From the NCBI GenBank assembly GCA_002725285.1, contig PBRC01000045.1, positions 1 through 54,527 on the forward strand: a stretch of DNA of 54,527 nucleotides, read 5' to 3'. This DNA is from Gammaproteobacteria bacterium. Its GTDB lineage: Bacteria; Pseudomonadota; Gammaproteobacteria; Pseudomonadales; Azotimanducaceae. Positions 26,198 through 35,142 of the stretch are shown one piece after another. The notes under the pieces were generated by a model that saw only the letters and a program-made list of their open reading frames with translations, ran no database searches and was not told the origin of the DNA. Each line of letters starts with the position of its first letter. The first letter of the stretch is position 1. The position numbers and the translations under genes are program-made.

Positions 26198-27664
26198 TCA
26201 GTCAACAATCTTGATCAATTGACCGGGTTCGGGCTGTCCTTCCGGATAAAGTCCGTTCATGACTCGTAACTTGTCCAGCGCGTAGTTGGTAATCGGAGAC
26301 TCATCAGCCAGTTGCTCCATCGTTGTGCTTTCCTCGGCACGAACTACCTGCAGTTTCGGTACCTTCGCCTCGCGGCGATCGTCCTTACCCATTAAATCAA
26401 AGCTGAAAATGGTGGATATGAATTCCTTGTCCGATGCGATTTTTCGCAAGTCATGTTTACCTGCGCCAGCGAGAATATAAACCAGCCGTTTCCGAGTATC
26501 CTGCAATATGGCAATTCGAAGGGGTCTCGGACCAAACGGTGAATCCGCACGGTCTGCAATACCCAGGAATCCATTGAATCTGGATATTGTTACATCACGT
26601 CCTTCACGTATCTTCAAGCCGAGTTCCTGCTCCAGGTAATCTCGCCCGGATAATCCTTTCGCCATCCTGCCTGTTGTTACCGTGAAGATGGCATCGGAAA
26701 CCACTGACACAACCTGCACACCTTTTCCAGTCGTTTGAATTCGCCAGCCATCCGGGAAGGACAGCTTTATTCCTAACTTCGGATGATAAAATGTGTTCTT
26801 TCTAACAACGCCAACCTGGCGCATGTCACCATACGCCAGGCCATTCAACTTTTCGAGAAACTCATCAGCTTTAATGAACTCGTCATAGCTTTCCAGCAGC
26901 TTGAGGGATTCTCGAACCGCTTCCTTATAACGTGTGTCATGATCAGGATGAGTGGACAGGAAGCCGTGATAAACCTTCGGTGTCCTTTTCTCAATTCTCG
27001 CCTGCTCAATCTCAATTCGATCGTTAGCCTTTAAGATTTCAATGGTCTTGAGCATTGCCTCTGGTGAATACCCGGCCTTGGCCATATATTCAGCACCCAC
27101 CTCATCTGCCTCAAGTTCAAATTCACGGCTGTAACCCTTTAACAATACGCCGCCAAACAGATTCCCCAGTTCATAGACACCAGGCGTTCCCGTGACAATA
27201 GACGCGATCGCTGTTGCAGCTCCCAGAATTTTGCCACGTTTCTGCGAACGAAACGCGTGTTTCTCAGTAACGTGTGCAACCTCATGTCCGAGAACAGCTG
27301 CAAGCTCTGATTCCGAATTCATGTGTGTCAGCATGCCACGAGTAATGTAAATATATCCGCCGGGTAACGCGAATGCGTTAATCACATCGTCGTTCAGGAT
27401 AGTGAAGTGATAGGTAAGTTCCGGGCGACTGCTCTCGTCAGCGACTCTATTGCCTACTTTTTCAATATAGGTCTGTAATTCCTTGTCCCTGTAGACACCA
27501 TACTGTGCAAGTATTTTGCGATGTTCCTGGGCACCAAGTTCCAGTTCCTCTTCAAGCGAGACGGCGAACGTCGAAAACGAGGCACCACAGAGAATGATGA
27601 ACGCAAGCAGGTGTTTTTTGATCATAAGACTCATCTTAATCAACCCGGGACAATTTTCCATCAT
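26198..27664 (-). CDS. M48-family zinc metalloprotease, BepA-like
   Basis: The protein has 488 residues. The N-terminal signal peptide would be at MIKKHLLAFIILCGASFSTFA; ATG 27664 is supported by AAAGGAG about ten bases upstream, while the internal ATG at 27625 gives the more normal signal peptide. HEVAHVTEKHA (HExxH) and FELEADEVGAEYM (third ligand Glu) mark an M48 peptidase. The tail after residue 300 holds an extra domain and a LysM-like end (PGQLIKIV). The arrangement is that of periplasmic proteases such as BepA/YfgC, which degrade misassembled outer-membrane proteins. It is divergent from the TPR/TonB-C gene, 244 bp apart. Confidence 0.88.
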   Translation of the reverse strand: MMENCPGLIKMSLMIKKHLLAFIILCGASFSTFAVSLEEELELGAQEHRKILAQYGVYRDKELQTYIEKVGNRVADESSRPELTYHFTILNDDVINAFALPGGYIYITRGMLTHMNSESELAAVLGHEVAHVTEKHAFRSQKRGKILGAATAIASIVTGTPGVYELGNLFGGVLLKGYSREFELEADEVGAEYMAKAGYSPEAMLKTIEILKANDRIEIEQARIEKRTPKVYHGFLSTHPDHDTRYKEAVRESLKLLESYDEFIKADEFLEKLNGLAYGDMRQVGVVRKNTFYHPKLGIKLSFPDGWRIQTTGKGVQVVSVVSDAIFTVTTGRMAKGLSGRDYLEQELGLKIREGRDVTISRFNGFLGIADRADSPFGPRPLRIAILQDTRKRLVYILAGAGKHDLRKIASDKEFISTIFSFDLMGKDDRREAKVPKLQVVRAEESTTMEQLADESPITNYALDKLRVMNGLYPEGQPEPGQLIKIVD

Positions 27665-27908
27665 TGGATTCCGCTCTCCTTTAGACCTGAGTCTTATTAA
27701 AAAGGTTCTTTGTTGACAGCACCTGCAGCAACTATTTATCAGTGCTTCTTTTCAGTGCTTCGGCTCAATACCAGGAAAACCCACAGAACCAAAGGCCTTC
27801 AATTGAGTACCTATCCAGAGACAATAGGCAATTCGGTGACTGTCACGCTGATTTGCAGCCCAATATCTCTGGAAATCGTAGTATCGCTGGGTGTATAACT
27901 GACCTCAA

Positions 27909-29255
27909 ATGTTGATTCGTTTGTTGATTTTGGTATCGATAACGTTGGTTTCATCTGTTCTTGCAGCTTCTGATTCCGACGATACTACCGTTGCGCCGGA
28001 ACTTGCACTGAGCTTCGAGGCAAATCAGGAATTTGAACTTGCGATTGATGCTTATCAGCAACAGGTGACGAAAGCTGAAGCAGCGTTCGGCCCATTCTCA
28101 GAGGAGCTGATTGATCCCTTGATGGGGTTGGCACGAAGTTACTTCGCGGTTTCAGACTATGATGCTGCCTTTAAAACAAATGAACGAGCACAACACCTCA
28201 CTCATCGGAATCAGGGCGTTTATTCAATCCGTCAACTGGAAGGTATTGATCTGATGACTCAGATTTACTTGTCTCAGCGAGAAATCGAAATGGCTGACAA
28301 GCAGCAGATCTTCTCTCTGTTTATCTCCGAACACCATTTCGGCAAGGAGTCGATTGATCTACTGCCCGCACTGGCAAAGATGAGCATGTGGTATATGGAT
28401 ACGGGGCAATATCGCCATGCACAAGACGTTTTGGCGCGCAGCCGCGATATCATCAAATCATCAGGTAACACACACGAACCGTCACAAATACCTGCGATAA
28501 TCGAAACCGCAAAGATTAAACGCCTGCGCAGGTCTTGCTGCAGCCATAAAATCCTCCAGGATGCCCTGGCTATTGTCGATGCTAATCCTGATATCGGAAA
28601 TGATCTTCGTGCCTGGATATATGTTGAGTTGGCTGATTCGTATACCGTTCGCGGTGAAGCAGAAAAAGCTGCCAATAATTATCGGCTTGCCTGGCAGGCA
28701 ATGAATGAAAAACAGAGATGGGATTACTTCTTGCAGCCACGGCCAATTGCTTTGTCCAAGGAACTTGAAGAAAAATCAAATTTACGAATCCTCAGGGCTG
28801 AAAAGAACCGGTTTGGCCGGGGTAAATTCGAACCAATGAGTGTTGAAGAAAAGTTATTGCTGGAGACGCTGCCGCCACAGGAATTCCACATACCAGTGAA
28901 TGACCATGATTACAAAGTACGGATACGAGACAGGATGTTTCGTCATCCTGAGGACAAAAAGACATTTCGTGTCGTTGGACACCCATTCCAGTTTGTTCAC
29001 GAACAGCTACTGAACATCCTTCCACAGAGCATGCACGATGACGAAGATCTCGCAAAATTGTATGTTGAACTCAGTTTTACGGTAAACCAGAAGGGTTCAA
29101 TCCGTGAAGTGGAGGTAGAATCATCCAATGTGCCAGCCAAAGTGAGGAGACTCATGCGACAAGTATTACGCAAAACAAAATTCCGACCCAGGATTTTGGC
29201 GGGTGAAATGATTACAACCTCACAGGTTCAACTCTACCAGACCTTCGAGCCCTGA
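27909..29255 (+). CDS. Periplasmic TPR protein with TonB-C-like C-terminus
   Basis: The protein has 448 residues. A signal peptide (MLIRLLILVSITLVSSVLAA) is followed by TPR-like helical pairs from about 25 to 290 (FELAIDAYQQQVTKAEAAFG, YDAAFKTNERAQHLTH and others). The last 80 residues, with VELSFTVNQKGSIREVEVES and KVRRLMRQVLRKTKFRPRILAG, have the F-x-V-x-x-x-G-x-V and F-x-P-R-x-x pattern of the TonB C-terminal domain. Unlike TonB it has no N-terminal membrane anchor or proline spacer. A dicysteine C-C-S at about 204 is unusual. The next gene is a paralog 17 bp downstream. The function is unknown. Confidence 0.75.
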   Translation: MLIRLLILVSITLVSSVLAASDSDDTTVAPELALSFEANQEFELAIDAYQQQVTKAEAAFGPFSEELIDPLMGLARSYFAVSDYDAAFKTNERAQHLTHRNQGVYSIRQLEGIDLMTQIYLSQREIEMADKQQIFSLFISEHHFGKESIDLLPALAKMSMWYMDTGQYRHAQDVLARSRDIIKSSGNTHEPSQIPAIIETAKIKRLRRSCCSHKILQDALAIVDANPDIGNDLRAWIYVELADSYTVRGEAEKAANNYRLAWQAMNEKQRWDYFLQPRPIALSKELEEKSNLRILRAEKNRFGRGKFEPMSVEEKLLLETLPPQEFHIPVNDHDYKVRIRDRMFRHPEDKKTFRVVGHPFQFVHEQLLNILPQSMHDDEDLAKLYVELSFTVNQKGSIREVEVESSNVPAKVRRLMRQVLRKTKFRPRILAGEMITTSQVQLYQTFEP

Positions 29256-29272
29256 CCAGGACCTAAAACTCA

Positions 29273-30682
29273 ATGAAGTACACCGCCATTCTGCTCTTAA
29301 TCGCTCTATTTACCTGCTCTTCGCTTCAGGCATCACCTTTGGACTATCTGTTTCAGGATCTGGACTTTTCTGATGAACATCTAACGAGCAGCCATGAGCT
29401 TCTAACAAGCAGCCATGAGCTTCTAACGAGCAGCCATGAGCTTCTGATAGGACAAATCAGCAACAGTGCTTACGACGAAGCGAGGGCTACCGCAAAGAAA
29501 CTGGTCTCCGAAGTTTCAGATTCTGACCTGGACAGTCTTATTCTGGCCAAGGTACTGGCTAACTCAGCGATTATCGAGCTGAACTGGGATCTGGAAGAAG
29601 CAATCAATATCGTGAATCAGGCGATAGATCTCACAGAAATCATCAATCCCTTCCACAAAGACCTGTTTGGAATGCTTCTGATCCGGGCTTTTGCAGAAGA
29701 AAAACTAGGCGACCACACCTCGACAACAGATACTCTGCGGCGAGCACAACATATTTCTCACCGGCATGATGGTGTCTACACCAGAGACCAGCTTCCTATT
29801 ATAAAATCGTTAGCACTGATCAATGAAGATCGCGGTCGCCTTGAAAGCGCAGACAGGGAGCAGAGGTTTCGCCTCAAAATAAGTGAGCAGGCATACGGTG
29901 TCAATGCTGAAGAGTTGATTCCCACACTGGAAGAACTCGGTATCTATTTTGCCAAACGCGGATATTCGATTCCCGGTATTCTGGGTCAGACAGATATGAA
30001 TCGAATCAAGCTGTTCCGTTTTTCATTCAAGATGTACGAGCGTGCTATTGCAATTATCGAAGATAAGTACGGTCCCAACGATCTTCGTCTGGTGAGTCCT
30101 CTTAAAGGTCTTTCAAAAGCAAAATTCTTATTGGGATCAGCAAAGACAAATTCAAGAAGTGCGATGGAACGAGCTACGGAGATCATCAGCAACAACCCGA
30201 CAACCGACACACCTGATTTTGCCCGGGCAATAATTGATCTGGCGGATATCTACACGATGACACAGGACAGCCGTGCATACGAAACCTATCAACACGCCTG
30301 GGTACTACTCTCTGAAAAACCAGAATATGAACAACTAAGATACGATGCTTTTGCCAAACCGAAGTGGTTGCATCACGACGACTTCAGGCCTGTCTTGAAA
30401 CGACAACCAGTAGGCATAGATGAATCCACTGAGCTGTTTGTGGAAGTGGAATTTGATGTCCTTGAGAATGGCAGCGTTAAAAATGTAGAGATAATCGAAT
30501 CCAATGTACCCAACGACAAGAAAAAATCTTTCCGCGACAGTGTCCGCAGAATAAAGTATCGACCCAGACTGGTGGATGGCAATCCAAGGGTTACCGAGGG
30601 ACTCAGCTTATATCAGACATTTGTCGTCCATCGTCCCGAGCCAACCGTTGAAACCACCTCGGAAACAGGTCCTGAAACATAG
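29273..30682 (+). CDS. Paralogous periplasmic TPR/TonB-C-like protein
   Basis: The protein has 469 residues, and the same architecture follows a signal peptide (MKYTAILLLIALFTCSSLQA). TPR-like pairs include AQHISHRHDGVYTRDQLPII, which aligns with AQHLTHRNQGVYSIRQLEGI of the upstream gene. The C-terminus contains VEFDVLENGSVKNVEIIESN and the YRPRLVDGNPR end. The distinguishing feature is a near-perfect threefold heptapeptide LTSSHEL at residues 36-56, made by three 21 bp units. It is the second gene of a pair, probably a tandem duplication. It might bind an outer-membrane partner or peptidoglycan in the periplasm; no evidence decides this. Confidence 0.75.
   Translation: MKYTAILLLIALFTCSSLQASPLDYLFQDLDFSDEHLTSSHELLTSSHELLTSSHELLIGQISNSAYDEARATAKKLVSEVSDSDLDSLILAKVLANSAIIELNWDLEEAINIVNQAIDLTEIINPFHKDLFGMLLIRAFAEEKLGDHTSTTDTLRRAQHISHRHDGVYTRDQLPIIKSLALINEDRGRLESADREQRFRLKISEQAYGVNAEELIPTLEELGIYFAKRGYSIPGILGQTDMNRIKLFRFSFKMYERAIAIIEDKYGPNDLRLVSPLKGLSKAKFLLGSAKTNSRSAMERATEIISNNPTTDTPDFARAIIDLADIYTMTQDSRAYETYQHAWVLLSEKPEYEQLRYDAFAKPKWLHHDDFRPVLKRQPVGIDESTELFVEVEFDVLENGSVKNVEIIESNVPNDKKKSFRDSVRRIKYRPRLVDGNPRVTEGLSLYQTFVVHRPEPTVETTSETGPET
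29380..29442 (+). repeat. 21-bp coding repeat, three copies
   Basis: Units 29380-29400, 29401-29421 and 29422-29442 read tctaacgagcagccatgagct, with one A for G in the middle copy. They encode LTSSHEL three times in frame, just after the signal peptide of the second TPR/TonB-C-like gene. The first copy is preceded by an imperfect DEH sequence. Gain or loss of units would keep the frame. Confidence 0.95.
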
Positions 30683-30687
30683 GAGGT

Positions 30688-31344
30688 TCAACCCTCATCG
30701 GTCTGCAGGAATTCTCTCAATTGCCCCGCCAGGGCTTTGCAGGCAGCGTTACCGGGTCGCGCCATGATCGGTATGGGCAGTATCAAACCGGCAAGATAGG
30801 AGGTACCGCTGGCATCGGCACTAATCTCACCAGCTGTCGTGAGATTTTGCAGATCCCATATTGATGCCTCATAGGATGCATTTTCTTCCCAATAAGTAAC
30901 CCCAAGGCAGCCACCACCGAATGTACTCAGCGTACAGCTGAAACTTCCACCACGATCTGTGGTGACGGTATCACCATTGATCCAGGCCAGATATCTGATC
31001 TTTGACGCCTCAATTCGATCCTGAACACCTGGTTGAGCGAACAATCTTGCAAGATCATCACTCGACGCCGGTGCGGTACGAGGTTCAAACCAGGGGTATA
31101 GCTGATCTTTAAACTGTGCCTGTGGTATCAGCCTGATGGGTTCAGAACCCGTGCTCAAGGCATCAGCCAGGCAGTCCGTGAAACTCTCTTCAGTCTGCCG
31201 ATCGTTGTAGCTGGCCCTGCCAAGAATTACCAGTGCTTCATCATTATTAAGGCCGGTACTGGCAGTACGTGATTCTTCAATTCGGGCTGTAACACAACTG
31301 GTGAGTAACGTCACCACTAACACTATCAAGCAACCATTCTTCAT
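30688..31344 (-). CDS. Lipoprotein of unknown function
   Basis: The protein has 218 residues. MKNGCLIVLVVTLLTSC ends in a lipobox (L-T-S-C). The body has a first part with NDEALVILGRASYND, then KIRYLAWINGDTVTT, then a Cys/Gly-rich segment (SFSCTLSTFGGGCLGVTYW) and an aromatic-rich end before ILPIPIMARPGN. It resembles a group of small envelope lipoproteins that I cannot name. It overlaps the previous lipoprotein gene by 4 bp (ATGA), so the two are coupled. It is convergent with the second TPR gene (5 bp between stops). Confidence 0.7.
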   Translation of the reverse strand: MKNGCLIVLVVTLLTSCVTARIEESRTASTGLNNDEALVILGRASYNDRQTEESFTDCLADALSTGSEPIRLIPQAQFKDQLYPWFEPRTAPASSDDLARLFAQPGVQDRIEASKIRYLAWINGDTVTTDRGGSFSCTLSTFGGGCLGVTYWEENASYEASIWDLQNLTTAGEISADASGTSYLAGLILPIPIMARPGNAACKALAGQLREFLQTDEG

Positions 31345-31973
31345 TTTGGTTCCCCTTCACGTTGTGCCAGCCACGAAACTATCGCTGGATGTTCTCCCAG
31401 TCCAACCGCAATTCTGGTTCCGCCATCTCTTATTGCCAGCATCGTAGCATCTCCCAGCGCCTGACCTGAACTAAAAGTACCGCCTTCGCTCTTGCCATAT
31501 CCGACGACGACATACTCGGCTACTTTGTGGTTGTCTGAATCCATCAGGGTGATCCGATAATGAATCGAAGCGGAATAAAACTTCAGACCAGATATATTCG
31601 GTGTGAGGAAGCCATACTTCTCGATCTTCGGAATAATCACCCCGTCCAGATTAGCTTTCTGAACATCGGTCAATTCAGGTGATTCGACTTCAACTACTGA
31701 ATCGAACAGGGCAGTCATCAGATTGCGAAAGAAGCTCAGGTTCTTTTCGCCCAGTGGAATATTCCAGGTCCCTTCTTCCTTGAGGACTTCACTGTGCATA
31801 AATGTCTTGAAACCCTCTTCGTAATATATCCCGACATTCGCAGGAATCCTTGCCACCAGCGGAGTAGGAACTGAACCCTCAACCACCACATTGGTCGTAC
31901 AAGCTGTCAACAAACCAAGAAGCACAACCAGACTGACAGCAGTCCATTTCAATTCACAGTTCCTCAAAAACAT
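31341..31973 (-). CDS. Lipoprotein of unknown function
   Basis: The protein has 210 residues. LVVLLGLLTACTTNVVVEGS is a signal peptide with lipobox L-T-A-C; the first ten residues (MFLRNCELKW) may precede the true start, since there is no internal Met to prefer. The body has VPTPLVARIPANVGIYYEEG, then MTALFDSVVEV and a C-terminal beta-rich part. The pattern is familiar from envelope-stress lipoprotein families without a name I can give. It begins the coupled pair and diverges from the nine-gene operon, 392 bp apart. A regulatory link with that operon is only a guess. Confidence 0.7.
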   Translation of the reverse strand: MFLRNCELKWTAVSLVVLLGLLTACTTNVVVEGSVPTPLVARIPANVGIYYEEGFKTFMHSEVLKEEGTWNIPLGEKNLSFFRNLMTALFDSVVEVESPELTDVQKANLDGVIIPKIEKYGFLTPNISGLKFYSASIHYRITLMDSDNHKVAEYVVVGYGKSEGGTFSSGQALGDATMLAIRDGGTRIAVGLGEHPAIVSWLAQREGEPK

Positions 31974-32365
31974 ACCCTTGTTTTTTTAGTTCCATCAGAT
32001 GAAGATTAGTTCATCCGACAGGCGTATAGGTGACGATCTGAGTCTATTTAGACCTGATCAACGACCTTAATATTCGTTCTCGCACTTCACCACATCAACA
32101 GCGATCTTACAAATAATTCCACCCGCTCGACGGATAAACACATCTCACTCTATATCAGGATCAGAAAGGGCAAAATCTCCACAACAGGCCCTGCAGATAA
32201 AAAGTACCCGGTTTGGAAGTGTATTGAACATTTCGGCCAGAAAACGGGTCAAACTAGGGTCAGATAGTAAATAACAGTGCCCTATTCAGGTAAACTTCAG
32301 TTTTTGGGTGACACAATGCAGTCTGGCAGCTACTTTTTGGGTGAAGGTACATTCATGGAGGCTCC
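31974..32365. other. Divergent intergenic region, presumed promoters
   Basis: This 392 bp stretch lies between the minus-strand lipoprotein pair and the plus-strand operon. No gene is seen. Just upstream of the operon the 11-mer tttttgggtga occurs twice in direct orientation, at 32302-32312 and 32334-32344, 32 bp apart (about three helical turns), which would suit a dimeric regulator or be chance. A strong GGAGG stands five bases before the first ATG (32366). No -35/-10 pair is convincing. Confidence 0.4.
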
Positions 32366-33865
32366 ATGAGAAACAAACAGCTGCGATCGATGTTAGCACT
32401 TGGTATTCTGCTGGTGCTGGTCGCTTGTAAGTCGCCGAAAATGCAGATGCCACAACCACCATCCAGCACACCGCCTTCATCAAGCCCGTCAGGAGGCCTG
32501 CCTTCTCCTACACAAACACCATCCGGCACGCCCCCCAGTACACCGAGTTCTTCTCCTTCATCACCCAGTCCGACCTCAACACCATCACTGCCCAGCCCGT
32601 CCTCGTTGCCTAATCCAACGGTCGGTACAGATCCAAGTTTAAGTTTGCCAGACGGAAAACCCTCCAGTGACCAGAAAGGCAGCAAAGGGGAGCAAGGTGA
32701 GACCGCAGAACAAAGGAATGAACGACAAAAAGCGGGTGGCGATCTGCAAGAAGCCGGTGAGAAAATTGCCAGTGCCGGTGCCAAAATTGGCGATCAGGCA
32801 CAGGCAGGCGGTGGAAGCGAATTACCCTCCCAGTTCCCTCAGCAACCACCTGAACCCAATGCTCGGGGTGATGAACCGCCTGATCCGTTGATTCCCGACA
32901 CGGACTCCACGTCGGAAAGTGAAGAACTGGTATTTGATGAGAGCGAATCCAAGCCGTCTAAATCGGTGGCCAGCAATGATTCTTCAAGCCCACCGGGAGA
33001 ATCCAGCAACGTTGAGTCCAGTCAGGCTGCAGAGCTTGAAACCGGTGCGAATGAGTCTTCTTCCGGTGAATCTGAGATAAATGCCGAGATTACAGCAACA
33101 CAGGATGCTCTGGAACAAGCCAGTGAAGCACTGCGAACGGCAGGAGAGGCAGTCGCCAGTGCGGAGTCTGATGAGGAACTGGCGGAAGCAGAACAACTGC
33201 TTGCTCAGGCTCGAATTACCGTTATTCTCGCTGCTCAGGATCTCGAACTTCTGGAGGAAACTCTGGGCGATCCCAGTCTGGGTGAAGATGATCTCTTTGA
33301 GGAGGCGGAGAATGCACTAGACGAAGCGAATATCTTGCTCGTGATTGCCACCCAATCAGTCCTGAATGCAAAAACAGGATTACCTGATTTCCCGGATGGT
33401 TTGCCTGCGACGGGGATTCCGACGACGGGCAGTGAACAGATCGGTCAGCTTGATGAAGAACTGGACCAATCCCTGGTGATATTTGAGGGTCGGATTGAAG
33501 ATGCCAGGGGTACCATTGTAAATTCAACACCTCCTCCGATTACCGACTCTTCTCAAACGCGACGTCAGGGCAACCGGGGTCTAGATCTGATGGAAGTTGG
33601 GGATCAACCTGTTGGGGATCAACCTGTTGGGGATCAACCTGTTGGGGATCAACCAGCAGGAGATGAGCCAGAGGCAGCTGACCAGAAGTCGCCGGGTGAA
33701 GAACAGATAGCATCAGTCATCCCCCAGGTCCCGGAAGACATGCCAAGCCCACAGGGTGATGATATTGTCGCGCAGCAGCTCAGAGAAGCTGCCATTGCTG
33801 AGACAGACCCAAAGCTCAAAGAAAAACTCTGGGAGGAATATCGCCGTTACAAAGCGGGATTATAG
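32366..33865 (+). CDS. Pro/Ser-rich lipoprotein, first gene of the VWA/TolQ operon
   Basis: The protein has 499 residues. MRNKQLRSMLALGILLVLVACKS has the lipobox L-V-A-C. Residues 25-95 are almost only Pro, Ser and Thr (SSTPPSSSPSGGLPSPTQTP), a likely extended spacer. Residues about 105-225 are acidic and low-complexity (Glu/Ser). Residues 235-325 are a helical Ala/Glu region, and residues 411-430 hold a VGDQP repeat made by 15 bp units. The C-terminus QQLREAAIAETDPKLKEKLW is helical. Nothing points to an enzyme; a surface or outer-membrane spacer or scaffold fits. It begins the operon with the strongest ribosome site in the set (GGAGG). Confidence 0.75.
   Translation: MRNKQLRSMLALGILLVLVACKSPKMQMPQPPSSTPPSSSPSGGLPSPTQTPSGTPPSTPSSSPSSPSPTSTPSLPSPSSLPNPTVGTDPSLSLPDGKPSSDQKGSKGEQGETAEQRNERQKAGGDLQEAGEKIASAGAKIGDQAQAGGGSELPSQFPQQPPEPNARGDEPPDPLIPDTDSTSESEELVFDESESKPSKSVASNDSSSPPGESSNVESSQAAELETGANESSSGESEINAEITATQDALEQASEALRTAGEAVASAESDEELAEAEQLLAQARITVILAAQDLELLEETLGDPSLGEDDLFEEAENALDEANILLVIATQSVLNAKTGLPDFPDGLPATGIPTTGSEQIGQLDEELDQSLVIFEGRIEDARGTIVNSTPPPITDSSQTRRQGNRGLDLMEVGDQPVGDQPVGDQPVGDQPAGDEPEAADQKSPGEEQIASVIPQVPEDMPSPQGDDIVAQQLREAAIAETDPKLKEKLWEEYRRYKAGL
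33596..33655 (+). repeat. 15-bp coding repeat, four copies
   Basis: gttggggatcaacct occurs at 33596, 33611 and 33626, with a fourth copy ending cca at 33641-33655. They encode V-G-D-Q-P four times within the Pro/Ser-rich lipoprotein, followed by a degenerate A-G-D-E-P. The near identity at DNA level points to recent expansion; unit changes keep the frame. Confidence 0.95.
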
Positions 33866-33881
33866 TTCCAAGGACAAGACT

Positions 33882-35072
33882 ATGAAGATATCAAATCCAC
33901 ATCATCTAACTATCAGCCTCCTCACAGTCGTCTGCGTCGTCATCAGTGGTTGCTCCACTACCGAAATAGTGAAAGCAAACTCAACTCCTGCTCTCCAGGC
34001 GAAAGAACCATTGCCACTGCATCTGTACCTGGATGTCGGTATTCTGCCCCTGCAACCAGGGATACCTGATTCGGAAGACGAAGTTAAGAAGAAGCTGATT
34101 ATCCCGGATGTAAGACGTGCAGAATCCCAGTACATTGCCTACCACCTCAAAGATACACTTGAATTCACCGGCAACTGGGGAGCTGTAAGGGTTACGCCAA
34201 ATATTTCAAACGCCGTTGACATCAGTGTCTCAGGCAAGATCATTCAGTCTGATGGTGAATTACTAAGAGCCCGGCTGAAAGCGACCGATTCAACCGGAAA
34301 AATCTGGGTCAACAAGGAATATTCTGACCAGGCCAGCAAGTTCTCCTATGATGGCCCGAAAGAAGATCCATTCCAGGACTTCTACAACGACTTCGCCAAC
34401 GACTTACTTAAGTACCGAGAAATACTCAATGAAGAGAAGATCACTGAGATTCGACGAATATCGAGTCTCAAGTATGCTATTAGTCTGTCACCAGAAGCTT
34501 TTGGTAATTATCTAACAATGTCTCGAGGTGGCAACGCTGAGATTAATCAACTCCCTGCAGACAACGATAGAATGTTAGAAAGAGTCGACAAAATCAAGGA
34601 ACGGGAATACCTGTTTGTTGATACTTTGGATGAATACTACGGTAAGTTCTATAGAGACATGAAGGCATCCTACGACGAATGGCGATTCGCCACATACGAC
34701 GAAGCCATCACTTTGCGACGAATGCAAAAACAAGCCAGAAACAGGTTACTGGGAGGCGCGGCATTGATCGCAGGAGGACTGTACGCAGGCTCTGAAAGTG
34801 GTACATACGCCGGTCAGGCAGCATCTGTCGGATCTGTTCTCGGCGGAATCAGCTCAATAAAGAGTGGACTGGACTTAAGAAAAGAAGCAGAAATCCACGC
34901 CGAATCTTTACGAGAGCTAAGTCATTCGCTGGGATCTGAGATTAAGCCTTATGTGTTGGATATAGAGGGTCGTACCATTGAACTTACTGGCACGGCAAAT
35001 GCGCAGTACGACCAGTGGAAGAATATACTAAAGGAAATTTATACGACTGAAACAGGGACCCTTGAACGGTAA
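33882..35072 (+). CDS. Lipoprotein with glycine-zipper segment
   Basis: I choose ATG 33882, giving a signal peptide ending VVISGC (lipobox S-G-C); the frame opens further upstream but overlaps the previous gene. The protein is 396 residues. An N-terminal beta-rich part (LDVGILPLQPGIPDSEDE, NWGAVRVTPNIS) is followed by helices. Residues about 291-327 contain LLGGAALIAGGLYAGSESGT and SVGSVLGGISSIKSG, a glycine-zipper-type stretch that may insert in a membrane, and the C-terminus is helical. It is 16 bp downstream of the first gene and 70 bp before the pseudokinase gene. I know no described homolog. Confidence 0.75.
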   Translation: MKISNPHHLTISLLTVVCVVISGCSTTEIVKANSTPALQAKEPLPLHLYLDVGILPLQPGIPDSEDEVKKKLIIPDVRRAESQYIAYHLKDTLEFTGNWGAVRVTPNISNAVDISVSGKIIQSDGELLRARLKATDSTGKIWVNKEYSDQASKFSYDGPKEDPFQDFYNDFANDLLKYREILNEEKITEIRRISSLKYAISLSPEAFGNYLTMSRGGNAEINQLPADNDRMLERVDKIKEREYLFVDTLDEYYGKFYRDMKASYDEWRFATYDEAITLRRMQKQARNRLLGGAALIAGGLYAGSESGTYAGQAASVGSVLGGISSIKSGLDLRKEAEIHAESLRELSHSLGSEIKPYVLDIEGRTIELTGTANAQYDQWKNILKEIYTTETGTLER

Positions 35073-35142
35073 CCGCCACATTTGTTCATGAATGTTTAAG
35101 GACTGCCTGAAGTTTTATGGCTGCATACGCTTTTAACTAAGA

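Noticed and set aside
29380-29442. CRISPR-like array at the three 21-bp repeats
   Set aside because: The units are adjacent without spacers and lie within a coding frame.
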